From the NCBI GenBank assembly GCA_964533055.1, contig CAZHKZ010000014.1, positions 1 to 24,998 on the forward strand: a DNA stretch of 24,998 bases. The letters are read 5' to 3'. Shown one piece after another: positions 1 through 7,878 of the stretch. The notes under the pieces are model-generated. The model searched no databases. It had not been told where the DNA came from and saw only the letters and a program-made list of their open reading frames with translations. Both the position numbers and the translations under genes were made by a program. The stretch is from JACROF01 sp964533055 (GTDB lineage: Bacteria > Patescibacteriota > Microgenomatia > Levybacterales > UBA12049). Every line of letters begins with the position of its first letter. Position 1 is the first letter of the stretch.

Positions 1-566
1 TTCAAGACGACATCGCAGTTACTTTCTGTGGATCCTGCGGCTCCTGTAAAACAGACAGTCTTACCAACCGTCGCGCCAAAATCAGTGGTCAGATGCACTG
101 ACGCAGATGAGATGGGTACTTCCCATCCATTTCCCGTCACATTCCAATAAATCTCATCATGATCCGCATAGTTACTACCAATACCATTTTTAACTACATA
201 ATTAATCTCATAGAGATGTGGTCCAGAAATTGTTCTGTCGGCATCCCCTATCTTAACCTCGACTCTCTCCCCTGAACTATCCAATGAGTACAGCTCACGC
301 TTTCCATCCCTCTTAACATCAGTAAATGTGATATCGACCACACGATAGAGATCGCCAACTCTTGAAACTAATGGAATATAGCGATAAATACCATGGCGAT
401 ATTTACTACCAAAACTGTACTCAATTCTTTCTTGCACTTTGATATCACCATTCTTCTGTGCCTGCATGGCGACATCAAAATTATTGATAAATTCCTGAGC
501 ATGCACCTTGTGAGCAAAGATGAATATGAGGCTAAATGAAAGCAGGAGTGAGAAAAATTTCTTCAT
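1..566 (-). CDS. DUF2207-like exported membrane protein, N-terminal part (runs off the window)
   Basis: The minus-strand frame is open from an ATG at 564-566 to the window edge, about 188 codons. The N-terminus is a signal peptide (MKKFFSLLLSFSLIF, then AHKVHAQ). It is followed by the pattern typical of DUF2207 proteins: a 'Q.NGDI.V.E.I.Y.FG' strand, then 'RHGIYRYIP', then 'YEINYVVKNGI' and 'DEIYWNVTGNGWEVPI'. In this family the extracytoplasmic DUF2207 domain is followed by C-terminal membrane segments, which would lie beyond base 1. The function of the family is unknown. A TAGAAT -10 box at 574-579 lies 7 nt before the ATG, so the gene is probably leaderless. The family call is by motif recognition and is fairly sure. 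Confidence 0.8.
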   Translation of the reverse strand, partial: MKKFFSLLLSFSLIFIFAHKVHAQEFINNFDVAMQAQKNGDIKVQERIEYSFGSKYRHGIYRYIPLVSRVGDLYRVVDITFTDVKRDGKRELYSLDSSGERVEVKIGDADRTISGPHLYEINYVVKNGIGSNYADHDEIYWNVTGNGWEVPISSASVHLTTDFGATVGKTVCFTGAAGSTESNCDVVL

Positions 567-581
567 TAAAAGTATTCTACC

Positions 582-640
582 ACGATGAGTTAAGAGATAT
601 ATTATTTTAGGAACTAATTCCTAGCTCCTGATTTCTAATT
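582..640. repeat. Dispersed intergenic repeat, copy A
   Basis: This 60-bp AT-rich spacer resembles 7879-7956 in order and content: an ACGATGAG start, then TTAGGAA.TA..TTC, then CTAGCTCCT..TTTCT.AT. The last block matches copy B at 16 of 19 positions. It lies between a gene stop and a gene start and has no coding potential. By eye only; the function is unknown. Confidence 0.4.
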
Positions 641-645
641 TATGG

Positions 646-1989
646 CTAGAATTCGAAGGATTCGCCCAGCTTGGGGAGGATAACGTCGTTGATCTTAAGA
701 TCTGACTTGATCTTGGCAGCCAAAGCATTTCTTTGAGGATCTTCGCCATGAATTAAGAATACTTTTTGCACACCCTTCATTGATTTAAGCCAATTCATTA
801 GCTTTGGCTGATCTGCATGAGATGAGAACGACTCGATCTGTCTGATATGCGCACGAACTGTCACATGCTGCTTGTCGATTACGATCTTCTTCTCGCCATC
901 CAGAACTTTGCGCCCAAGTGTCTCCTCTGACTGATAACCTACAAATAGTAATCGCGTAGTATCTCGTCCCAAATAATTAGCAGCATGATGCAGGATACGA
1001 CCTCCAGAGAGCATCCCAGATCCTGCTAGGATCACTTTTGGATTCATGGCCTTAATGATCTCCTTACTGTCTCTTGAGTTCTCAGACACCACAAGTCCTT
1101 CGAAACTAAATGGATCATCAGTGTGACCCCGCAGTTCTTCATTATAAAATTCTTTAAAATCTCTAAAAATGATCGTTGTCCTGATGCCCATTGGACTATC
1201 TAAAAAGACAGGTGTATCTTCTTTGATTTTTTTCTCTTTCTTAAGATGGTGAATCCGATGAAGTATCTCTTGAGTTCGTTCAATTGAAAAAGCTGGGATC
1301 AGGAGGACACCACCTGTCTTCTCAGTCTGATTGATCTCTTCCTGTAAGATCTGTGTCGGGACATCGTCTGGATGACTACTACTTCCATAAGTTGACTCCA
1401 TCACCACGACATCAGCTGCATCGATAAAATAGGTAGGTCTCACAATATCCTCAGGTGTATTGCCAAGATCACCACTAAAAACGATTTTTTTCTTATCTTT
1501 CTGATCCACAACTTCAATACTTGATGATCCTAAAATATGCCCAGCATCTCTAAAAGTCACGACCAAGTCCCCAATTGTTAATGGTTTGTCATAGACCACA
1601 GTCTTTATCATCTTTAAAACTTGCTCAACCTCATCTTCTCGATAAAGTGGTTCGTGTGCCTTGTCATCTGCTGCAATTCTGGCAGAGTCATTGAGAATAA
1701 CTTCGACCAAAGATCGAGTTGGCTCACTCATAAAGATAAAACCCTTAAATCCTCGAAAAACAAGCATGGGAAGTCTGCCGCAGTGATCAAGATGCGCATG
1801 AGTAAGTACGACCGCGTCTAGTTCTGCAGGATTGAAGTCTAATTTTTGATAATTATATTCGGAAGCTTTATCTCCACCCTGGAACATGCCAAAATCGACA
1901 AGGAGCTTTGTACCAGCAAGAGAAGTCAAAAGATATGAAGACCCAGTGACCTCGCCACTTGAACCACCGTGAAATGAGATAGAACGCAT
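646..1989 (-). CDS. Beta-CASP metallo-beta-lactamase ribonuclease (CPSF73/YSH1-like)
   Basis: A 447-aa protein with the full architecture of a beta-CASP RNA-processing nuclease. The metallo-beta-lactamase motif HAHLDH is at residues 64-69, further metal ligands are in DAGHILGSSS and FSGDLGN, and the beta-CASP insert follows. The C-terminal RMMBL segment is recognisable by 'IESFSSHADQPKL' and 'FLIHGE'. The family uses two zinc ions to cleave RNA, as endo- or 5'-exonuclease, in the cytoplasm. Length is normal. The start ATG is 6 nt from a TATACT box (1996-2001, minus strand), indicating leaderless translation. It is a single gene with no evident operon partners. The exact RNA substrate cannot be told from sequence. 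Confidence 0.9.
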   Translation of the reverse strand: MRSISFHGGSSGEVTGSSYLLTSLAGTKLLVDFGMFQGGDKASEYNYQKLDFNPAELDAVVLTHAHLDHCGRLPMLVFRGFKGFIFMSEPTRSLVEVILNDSARIAADDKAHEPLYREDEVEQVLKMIKTVVYDKPLTIGDLVVTFRDAGHILGSSSIEVVDQKDKKKIVFSGDLGNTPEDIVRPTYFIDAADVVVMESTYGSSSHPDDVPTQILQEEINQTEKTGGVLLIPAFSIERTQEILHRIHHLKKEKKIKEDTPVFLDSPMGIRTTIIFRDFKEFYNEELRGHTDDPFSFEGLVVSENSRDSKEIIKAMNPKVILAGSGMLSGGRILHHAANYLGRDTTRLLFVGYQSEETLGRKVLDGEKKIVIDKQHVTVRAHIRQIESFSSHADQPKLMNWLKSMKGVQKVFLIHGEDPQRNALAAKIKSDLKINDVILPKLGESFEF

Positions 1990-2046
1990 AAATCTAGTAT
2001 AAGGTATTTAGCAGATAGTAGAAAGCATGAACTGGAATTTCAATTC

Positions 2047-2087
2047 AATACTTAATACTTAATACTTAATACTGACTGCTGTATACT
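2047..2087 (+). repeat. AATACTT tandem repeat plus shared promoter module upstream of idi
   Basis: The 7-bp unit AATACTT is repeated almost four times (2047-2073). The end of the array merges into a 22-bp segment (2066-2087) that recurs at 12700-12721 before the malic enzyme gene with 20 of 22 bases identical. That segment ends with the TATACT -10 box of each gene. The repeat unit supplies a weak -35 (TTAATA, 2059-2064) at 17-bp spacing. Confidence 0.6.
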
Positions 2088-2093
2088 AAGGGG

Positions 2094-2633
2094 GTGGAAG
2101 AACATGTCGTACTTGTTGATGAAGAAAACAATGTCTTAGGAACTGCACCTAAGTTGGCTACCCACTCAATGGACACGCCACTACATCGAGGTTTCTCAGT
2201 CTTTCTCTTTAATGATAATGGCGAACTCTTACTTCAGCAAAGAAGTTTTAAGAAAAAGACGTGGCCACTGACATGGTCCAACAGTGTCTGTGGGCACCCA
2301 AGTCTCAATGAATCAGTCCTCGATGCTGCAAAAAGACGACTTTCATTTGAGGTAGGAATTACTTCATCAGAACTCGAAATCGTCTTGCCTACCTATAGAT
2401 ATCGATTTGAAAAAGATGGGATCGTTGAGAACGAAATTTGTCCTGTCATGGTAGGAACAACAAAAGCAATTCCACTTCCTAATCCTGACGAGGTACATGA
2501 GATCAAATGGGTAACCTGGATTGAGTGGATGAAGATGATCACTGAGTCACCATCTACCTACTCACCCTGGGCAATTCAAGAGTCACATCTCTTAGAAAAA
2601 GTAGCTACATTTAAACAATATATCTCCAAATAA
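2094..2633 (+). CDS. idi: Isopentenyl-diphosphate delta-isomerase, type I
   Basis: A 179-aa Nudix-fold enzyme that interconverts IPP and DMAPP in the cytosol. Visible hallmarks are the metal-binding histidines (H24, H31), the catalytic cysteine in NSVCGHP (C66) and the catalytic glutamate in ENEICPV (E112/E114). Length is typical for type I enzymes. Translation starts at a GTG that lies 6 nt after a TATACT box (2082-2087), so it is probably leaderless. The gene converges on the carotenoid operon and overlaps its last gene by 23 bp. DMAPP is both the starter for GGPP and the prenyl donor for lycopene elongation, so the position makes metabolic sense even though it is not in the operon. Confidence 0.93.
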   Translation: MEEHVVLVDEENNVLGTAPKLATHSMDTPLHRGFSVFLFNDNGELLLQQRSFKKKTWPLTWSNSVCGHPSLNESVLDAAKRRLSFEVGITSSELEIVLPTYRYRFEKDGIVENEICPVMVGTTKAIPLPNPDEVHEIKWVTWIEWMKMITESPSTYSPWAIQESHLLEKVATFKQYISK

Positions 2634-3741
2634 TATATATTGTACTCACAAATCCATAGAATAAATTGTAATACATAAAATAGCGAAATGGCTTTAGCAT
2701 TAAAAATCGCTTATCCATGAGGAAAGAGGCGGCATTAAAACAATACGGCAACAGAAGCAAAATAAAAATCATTGGAACACTCCCTAATAGTAGAAGGGTC
2801 CCAGAAAAACAATAAAAAAATACAGCGATAATGACTGCGAATCTTTTCCCTAAAAATGTAGCTACAGTTGAGATTTTTGCTTTTTTATCATATTGGATAT
2901 CAGGGATAGCCCCAATGATATGAGACGCTATTCCCCACAAGAAGAAAGCAAAAAGCACATACAACGAATCATAAAAATGATTTGTTATTAATACTCCAAT
3001 GAGTGCAGGGAAAACAAAATGCAATGACGACGAAATCGAATCAAGAATTGGAACTCCCTTAAATCGAATTGGGGGTGCACTATAAAAAATAGCATTGAGT
3101 ATTCCAATAAGAAAAAACAGTAACAGCGCCCATCCACCTAGGTTAAAAATAATTGGGAGAAAGAGTGCGCATAATGCCATTGCCAACCACCAAATTGGCT
3201 TGTGATATACAGGCTCTACAAGCGCCCCCTCAATTGAGTTTTTTCTTGGATTAAGCTTATCAGTCTCATAATCATAAACATCATTAATCCCATAAACTAA
3301 AAGATTATATGGAAAAAGAAAAAAGAGAACTAACAATAAATCCTCTATACCCACCTTTCCTCTGAGTACAAATGCTGCAAGCGCAAATGGATATGCAGTA
3401 TTGATCCATGAGAAAGGTCTTGAGCATGCAAGGATAACTTTCCAATTATTTTGAAGATACTTTATAAATGAAGGGGCCACAAAAACTGCCAGAGCAAATG
3501 TAAATCCGTATATGAAATCTTCTATTGGAATTGTTCCGATCTTTATACTTAAGATCTTTTCCTGGTTATATAAAACGATAGGAGTGCTTGTTAAAAATGT
3601 ATCGAATATAAGTGTCGCAATTCCTAATACGCCGATTGTCTTCCAGAACCTTTTTTTTAGCAAAATACGTGATCCACAAAATATATCAAAACTACCTATG
3701 ATGAGAAAAGGAATCAATGTAAGGATAAAATATTGAGTCAT
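2611..3741 (-). CDS. Fusion of lycopene cyclase subunit (CrtYd/CrtYf-like) and UbiA-family lycopene elongase (CrtEb-like)
   Basis: A 376-aa polytopic membrane protein with two parts. Residues 1-95 match the small lycopene cyclase subunit family, with the conserved PIED motif at 72-75. Residues 100-376 are a UbiA prenyltransferase: the first Asp-rich motif is NDVYDYETD (153-161), the loop YSAPPIRFKG is at 220-229, and the second Asp-rich motif DIQYDKKAKISTVATFLG is at 281-298. That loop and second motif are typical of lycopene elongases such as CrtEb/LbtC/Lye. Elongases add DMAPP to lycopene ends to make C50 carotenoids; the heterodimeric cyclase then closes the rings. It is the last gene of the crt operon and overlaps the preceding crtYc-like gene by 4 bp (ATGA). 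The ring type cannot be predicted. Confidence 0.85.
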   Translation of the reverse strand: MTQYFILTLIPFLIIGSFDIFCGSRILLKKRFWKTIGVLGIATLIFDTFLTSTPIVLYNQEKILSIKIGTIPIEDFIYGFTFALAVFVAPSFIKYLQNNWKVILACSRPFSWINTAYPFALAAFVLRGKVGIEDLLLVLFFLFPYNLLVYGINDVYDYETDKLNPRKNSIEGALVEPVYHKPIWWLAMALCALFLPIIFNLGGWALLLFFLIGILNAIFYSAPPIRFKGVPILDSISSSLHFVFPALIGVLITNHFYDSLYVLFAFFLWGIASHIIGAIPDIQYDKKAKISTVATFLGKRFAVIIAVFFYCFSGTLLLLGSVPMIFILLLLPYCFNAASFLMDKRFLMLKPFRYFMYYNLFYGFVSTIYIIWRYIV

Positions 3742-4034
3742 TTAAAAAATCTCCAGACAATTAATGAGAAATAGGAAAAGAGAAAAAGAAAAAATATCTC
3801 CTCAATTGGCACTCCAGGAAAAACATATACTCCAATTATATATTTAGGATTAGAATAAAATATGTTATTTGTAACACCTATGATGTCTATGATGAGAAAT
3901 AATAATAAAGCAAAAATAATATCTCGAAGACTACTACTATTCTTTGCAAATATAACAAACTTTTTTTTATAGTCGAAATAAAATAATCCAATAAGTGAAA
4001 TAAGAAGTAAAGATAGATATGTATAGAATTGCAT
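3738..4034 (-). CDS. Lycopene cyclase small subunit (CrtYc/CrtYe-like)
   Basis: A 98-aa protein with about three membrane helices, the usual size for one half of a heterodimeric carotenoid cyclase. The conserved PIEE motif is at residues 76-79, followed by an aromatic-rich helix (FFLFLFSYF). The partner half carrying PIED is the N-terminal domain of the next gene, to which it is translationally coupled by an ATGA overlap. The expected job is cyclisation of lycopene or of its C45/C50 elongated derivatives in the membrane. The start is 12 nt after the crtE stop codon. The coding sequence is very AT-rich even for this operon. The beta, epsilon or gamma specificity is unknown. Confidence 0.85.
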   Translation of the reverse strand: MQFYTYLSLLLISLIGLFYFDYKKKFVIFAKNSSSLRDIIFALLLFLIIDIIGVTNNIFYSNPKYIIGVYVFPGVPIEEIFFLFLFSYFSLIVWRFFK

Positions 4035-4046
4035 CTTAAAACTCTA

Positions 4047-5078
4047 CTAGTTTCTTCTCCTTTTTACAAAATCTACAAGTTCATTTAGAATTTTTTTGCC
4101 TGACTGACTCATGTCGATCTGACTTATAAGATCGCTCACCTCTTTAGATAGAGTATCTTCAATAGTACTAAGCTCTGAATTAATCCCATACTCTTCCAAT
4201 AATTTCTTAATCAACTCGATATCCTCACTAGAAGGAGTGCTATTCTTTAATTGACTTAGTCTATCTTTATCTCTGCCAGAAGCTTTTTGCATAAGTAGGT
4301 ACCAATAAAGAGTATTTTTGCCCTCTTTAATATCACTTCCTACGGGTTTGCCAATTTCCTCTTCCGTACCCTCAATCCCTAGCCTGTCGTCTGCAATTTG
4401 AAAAAGAGGACCGATTTTTCTACCAAATGAGATCATAAGATCAAGCTCTTCTTTCTTGGAACCTGCCAAAATAGCTCCTAACATAAGTGGTAATGAAAAA
4501 CTGTATCTCCCCGTTTTTAGCATATACAGGTTTAGAATATCTTCGTGTGAATTAATCTCCAAAACTATATCCTGCATTTGACCATAGCCACATAAGATAA
4601 GCTCGCGAGAAAACACTTGAACAATTTCTAAGGAATACTTCACTGACAACTTTGCAAGACTTTGAAAGACCATGAAAAACAATATATCCCCTGCACAAAT
4701 TCCCAACGACTCGCCTGATTTAAGATAATTCCTACTATCAATTTTTTTTGCATCTTCTGAAAGCTGGACGTAGATACTCTTCTCACCTCTACGCACTTCA
4801 TCTTCATCCATAATATCGTCATGAATTAATAACCCAGTGTGAGCTAGCTCCATAAGAGCAGCCAGCCTATATGACTGAGAATCAAGAGGGTAACCATATT
4901 CTGAAGCTGAAAAAAGTACTAAAGCACCACGAAGTAGCTTCCCTTTCTTTGCAGAATTAAATATTTTTGATATTGATTCCTTCCCCCATGGCAAATCTCC
5001 ATATTCAGAAAGGAACTCTAACTCAAGCAGTGATAATTCTTCGACTATCGCTTCCCTATGTTTAAATAATTCATTCAT
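4047..5078 (-). CDS. crtE: Geranylgeranyl diphosphate synthase (CrtE/IdsA type)
   Basis: A 343-aa trans-isoprenyl diphosphate synthase. The first Asp-rich motif is DDIMDED (87-93), followed by RRG. The second is DDRLG (230-234), where the last aspartate is replaced by glycine. It is followed by the normal GKPVGSDIKEGK (243-254). The same Gly variant is familiar from actinobacterial GGPP synthases, so it need not mean loss of activity. The expected product, C20 GGPP, is the substrate of the neighbouring phytoene synthase. The start overlaps the crtB stop by 4 bp, so the pair is translationally coupled. Chain length is inferred from the operon. Confidence 0.88.
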   Translation of the reverse strand: MNELFKHREAIVEELSLLELEFLSEYGDLPWGKESISKIFNSAKKGKLLRGALVLFSASEYGYPLDSQSYRLAALMELAHTGLLIHDDIMDEDEVRRGEKSIYVQLSEDAKKIDSRNYLKSGESLGICAGDILFFMVFQSLAKLSVKYSLEIVQVFSRELILCGYGQMQDIVLEINSHEDILNLYMLKTGRYSFSLPLMLGAILAGSKKEELDLMISFGRKIGPLFQIADDRLGIEGTEEEIGKPVGSDIKEGKNTLYWYLLMQKASGRDKDRLSQLKNSTPSSEDIELIKKLLEEYGINSELSTIEDTLSKEVSDLISQIDMSQSGKKILNELVDFVKRRRN

Positions 5079-5896
5079 ATAAATACTGATTTTGCCAAGG
5101 TAACTATAATTCTAGCAACACTTGGCTTAATTTTCTTGGTTAACACAATAGATGGATTCTTCTCTATCTCATTTGCTGTCCATGAATAGAGCCTCGATGC
5201 AGTTTTAACTGGAATTCTATACCTCATTGGAATAAATCTTAATCCTTTATTTGCTTCTGCTTGCCAAGATTTATACACGCTGATTTCTTTACGAATTAAA
5301 CGACTAAATGCATCATTATGTTCTTTAACATTCTTCAGAGACTTTAGACCAACAGACTCCAAAATATTTTGAGGAATATACTGCCTATTCAGTCCTCTAT
5401 CTTCATCAATGTCACGAATAAAATTAATATACTGCATTGCTCTCCCTTGAATTTTTGCTGCGTTATAAGCCTGTATATTCAAAGACATTATCCTTGCCAT
5501 CATTAACCCAATTACCTCAGCTGAACCATACATATATTCTTTTAAATCTTCCATATTTCTCATCACAGGATTGCTGCGCAGATCACTTTCCATGGCGTCA
5601 AAAAAATCATCAACCCAATCTTTCTCAAATTTTCTTTTCTTCATAAGCTCAATAAAATCTGTAATTATTTCGTTTTTAATTTTTAATCCATTGAATGCTG
5701 ATTGATAACTTCGTTTAAATTGATAGAATTCTTTTTTCTTTTGTGGAATTTGATCAACTAGATCGTCTACTGTTCGAACAAATGCATAGAGGGTAAACAC
5801 ATCTCGTTTAATATCTGGTGGAAAAAACAAACTACTGTAAAAATATGTCTTACTACCGTTCTTGAATATTTGGTACTTTGATTTATTGCTTATCAT
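5075..5896 (-). CDS. crtB: Phytoene synthase
   Basis: A 273-aa squalene/phytoene synthase family protein joining two GGPP molecules into phytoene. The two Mg-diphosphate binding motifs are clear: RTVDDLVD (DDLVD at residues 44-48) and NFIRDIDEDRGLNRQYIP, with D162 and D166 in the second DxxxD. The '..YMYGSAEVIGLMMARI' helix before it is also typical. Length is normal for bacterial CrtB. The start lies inside the crtI coding end (14-bp overlap) and the stop overlaps crtE by 4 bp. The context with crtI and crtE favours phytoene over squalene or dehydrosqualene. Confidence 0.92.
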   Translation of the reverse strand: MISNKSKYQIFKNGSKTYFYSSLFFPPDIKRDVFTLYAFVRTVDDLVDQIPQKKKEFYQFKRSYQSAFNGLKIKNEIITDFIELMKKRKFEKDWVDDFFDAMESDLRSNPVMRNMEDLKEYMYGSAEVIGLMMARIMSLNIQAYNAAKIQGRAMQYINFIRDIDEDRGLNRQYIPQNILESVGLKSLKNVKEHNDAFSRLIRKEISVYKSWQAEANKGLRFIPMRYRIPVKTASRLYSWTANEIEKNPSIVLTKKIKPSVARIIVTLAKSVFI

Positions 5897-7361
5897 TATT
5901 TAGTATTTTTTCAGCAACAACTTGAGCCGAAATAAGCACCATAGGTACACCAATGCCTGGAAGTGTATATTGTCCAACATAATATATCTCTGGTATCTTT
6001 TTACTTTGAATTTTAGGTCTAAGAAATGCAGTCTGTAGCAGCGTATGCGTGAGTCCAAGTGCAGTTCCTTGAAACGCATTGTAGTCTGTCATAAAATCTC
6101 TCACAGAATAAACTCTTTCATAAACGATTCTCTCACTAATGTTCTCGCCAATTAAATTTTCAAAATGCGTGATAAGTTTTTTGACATACGATTTCCTGAT
6201 CTCATCTGTGTCTGCCAATCCTGGAGCGATTGGTACTAGAAAAAACAAGTTCTCATCACCCTTTGGTGCTACATTAAGATCTGTCTTGGACGGTGCGCAG
6301 ACATAGTAGGACGGGTCAGATGGCATTCTGGGGTTTTTAAAAATTTCATCAAAATGCTTATCCCAATTGTCGGTAAAGTAAAAATTATGATGCTTGAGAG
6401 ATTTGACCTTGCCTTTAATGCCAAGATACATAATAAACATGCTTGGAGCGACTGTTTTTTTATTCCAATACTCAAAAGCATAAGATCTATCGCGCTCTTG
6501 AAGCAGCTTCTGCTCAGCATATTGATAATCTGCATTGACCACTACCCTATCAGCGGTGAACGTTTTTGATTTTGTAGAAAGTATAACTTTTCCATTCTTT
6601 CTTATAATCCTATTAACTGACACATTTGTCTTTATCTCAACACCGTATTCTTCACAAAGAAGCTTCAATGATTCAACAAGCTTACCCATACCACCAACTG
6701 GATAGTACACGCCCTCAGACTCAACATGGGACATAAGCGAATAGATACCAGGAATTTTTTTAGGAGATGCTCCCAAAAATACAGACCAATACCCCAACAC
6801 CTGTTTTAATCGATCATTTTTTGTGTATCTATTTAGGAGACGATCTAATGATAGGAAAGATTTGAGGGGAAGAACAAAGAGTGAGCTAAATAATTTTAAC
6901 CATGATGAAAAGGTGGAAAAATCAGTATAGAGAAAATTCTCAATTGCAACTTTGTAAAGATTCTTTGTTAACTTTCGATATTCTTTTAGAGAAGCGTATG
7001 AGCCCTTCTCTATCCCCTCCAATGTGCTTTTATTGTTGAAAAAATTGCCATCAACATCCCATATGTCTTTGTTTGCAAAAAAGACTCTATAGAGCTGAGG
7101 AAGTCGTTTAAGAGTGAAGAAATCAGAAGCCTTTTTCCCAAAAAGTGCGTAAAACTTTTCGAATATCTCAGGCATCATATACCATGATGGTCCCATATCA
7201 AAAAGGAAACCTGCTGCTTTAAAAATTCTCGCCCTTCCACCAATTGTTGAATTCTTCTCAAGGATTGTAACTTTATAACCACTCTTAGCTAGGAGTGCTG
7301 CAGTTGCAAGACCGCCAATTCCAGCCCCGACTACTATCACAGATTTTTTAGTTTGATTCAT
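5883..7361 (-). CDS. crtI: Phytoene desaturase (CrtI type)
   Basis: A 492-aa FAD-dependent desaturase that converts phytoene to lycopene. The N-terminal dinucleotide-binding fold is VVGAGIGGLATA, then E36 and GGRA. 'FDMGPSWYMMPE' follows, which is characteristic of carotenoid desaturases. The C-terminal FAD-contact region reads YYVGQYTLPGIGVPMVLISAQ, cut here at the signature 'PGIGVPM', a variant I associate with actinobacterial and haloarchaeal CrtI. Length is normal. It starts 9 bp after the marR stop codon and overlaps crtB by 14 bp, so it is the first structural gene of the operon. No Shine-Dalgarno sequence is visible. Confidence 0.92.
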   Translation of the reverse strand: MNQTKKSVIVVGAGIGGLATAALLAKSGYKVTILEKNSTIGGRARIFKAAGFLFDMGPSWYMMPEIFEKFYALFGKKASDFFTLKRLPQLYRVFFANKDIWDVDGNFFNNKSTLEGIEKGSYASLKEYRKLTKNLYKVAIENFLYTDFSTFSSWLKLFSSLFVLPLKSFLSLDRLLNRYTKNDRLKQVLGYWSVFLGASPKKIPGIYSLMSHVESEGVYYPVGGMGKLVESLKLLCEEYGVEIKTNVSVNRIIRKNGKVILSTKSKTFTADRVVVNADYQYAEQKLLQERDRSYAFEYWNKKTVAPSMFIMYLGIKGKVKSLKHHNFYFTDNWDKHFDEIFKNPRMPSDPSYYVCAPSKTDLNVAPKGDENLFFLVPIAPGLADTDEIRKSYVKKLITHFENLIGENISERIVYERVYSVRDFMTDYNAFQGTALGLTHTLLQTAFLRPKIQSKKIPEIYYVGQYTLPGIGVPMVLISAQVVAEKILNNDKQ

Positions 7362-7370
7362 AAAGATGAG

Positions 7371-7814
7371 TTATCTACTCGATATTTTATCAGATAAATT
7401 TTCTAAAATTCTTAGTAAATCTTTCTTATCTTTATCATCAAGCAAATTAATAATTTTGCCTGCATGTGCAATCTTAATTGCAACAATTTTATCTAATTTT
7501 TCCTTTCCTACTGGGGTAAGTGCGAGACAGGTGATTCTTCTATCCTTTTTCTCAACTGTGCGATTTACAAGCCCAAGTGTAACAAGCTTATTTATGAGTA
7601 CTGTAGCGGTGGGAAGAGCGATACACATTTGATGCGCGATATCACTCATGGCACATTTGTCAGACATAGAAATTTCTCTAAGTGCTTGGACCTGAATCAT
7701 ACTTAGATCTACCTCTTTTTGTGCAGCATCTGGATGAAACTCTTTCTTCATACTGCGAGAGAGTCCAAAAACAAGCTGGAGAACTTTGGCATTAAATATC
7801 GCTTCATTGGTCAT
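7371..7814 (-). CDS. MarR-family transcriptional regulator, first gene of the carotenoid operon
   Basis: A 147-aa winged-helix protein. The DNA-binding core is 'MSDIAHQMCIALPTATVLINKLVTLGLVNRT', summarised here by its recognition helix ALPTATVLINKL, with the wing carrying the MarR signature EKKDRR. Helical dimerisation regions flank it. It is followed after 9 bp by crtI on the same strand, so it most likely controls the carotenoid operon and itself. A functional parallel is CrtR of Corynebacterium, a MarR-type repressor of C50 carotenoid genes that responds to GGPP. Whether this protein senses GGPP is inference. Palindromes overlapping its promoter are listed separately. Confidence 0.88.
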   Translation of the reverse strand: MTNEAIFNAKVLQLVFGLSRSMKKEFHPDAAQKEVDLSMIQVQALREISMSDKCAMSDIAHQMCIALPTATVLINKLVTLGLVNRTVEKKDRRITCLALTPVGKEKLDKIVAIKIAHAGKIINLLDDKDKKDLLRILENLSDKISSR

Positions 7815-7822
7815 AATAATAA

Positions 7823-7868
7823 AGTTAGTATCACTAAGTATTATAGGCTAGATAGCCTCACACGTCAA
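7823..7868 (-). promoter_or_regulatory. Promoter of the marR-crt operon with two overlapping palindromes (candidate MarR operators)
   Basis: On the minus strand a TTGACG -35 (7863-7868), 17-bp spacer and perfect TATAAT -10 (7840-7845) precede marR by 25 nt. The inverted repeat GGCTA-GA-TAGCC (7846-7857) sits between the two boxes. A second, TTAGT-ATC-ACTAA (7825-7837), covers the expected transcription start. Either could be the regulator's binding site. The palindromes are seen directly; their role is inferred. Confidence 0.7.
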
Positions 7869-7878
7869 ATGAACCCTA

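Noticed and set aside
2047..2073. AATACTT tandem repeat as a CRISPR-like array
   Set aside because: Units are only 7 bp with no spacers, and no cas gene is present.
4230..4260. Loss of the second Asp-rich motif in crtE (DDRLG) as a sign of an inactive enzyme
   Set aside because: The same Gly variant is known to me from active actinobacterial GGPP synthases, and GKPVGSD is intact.
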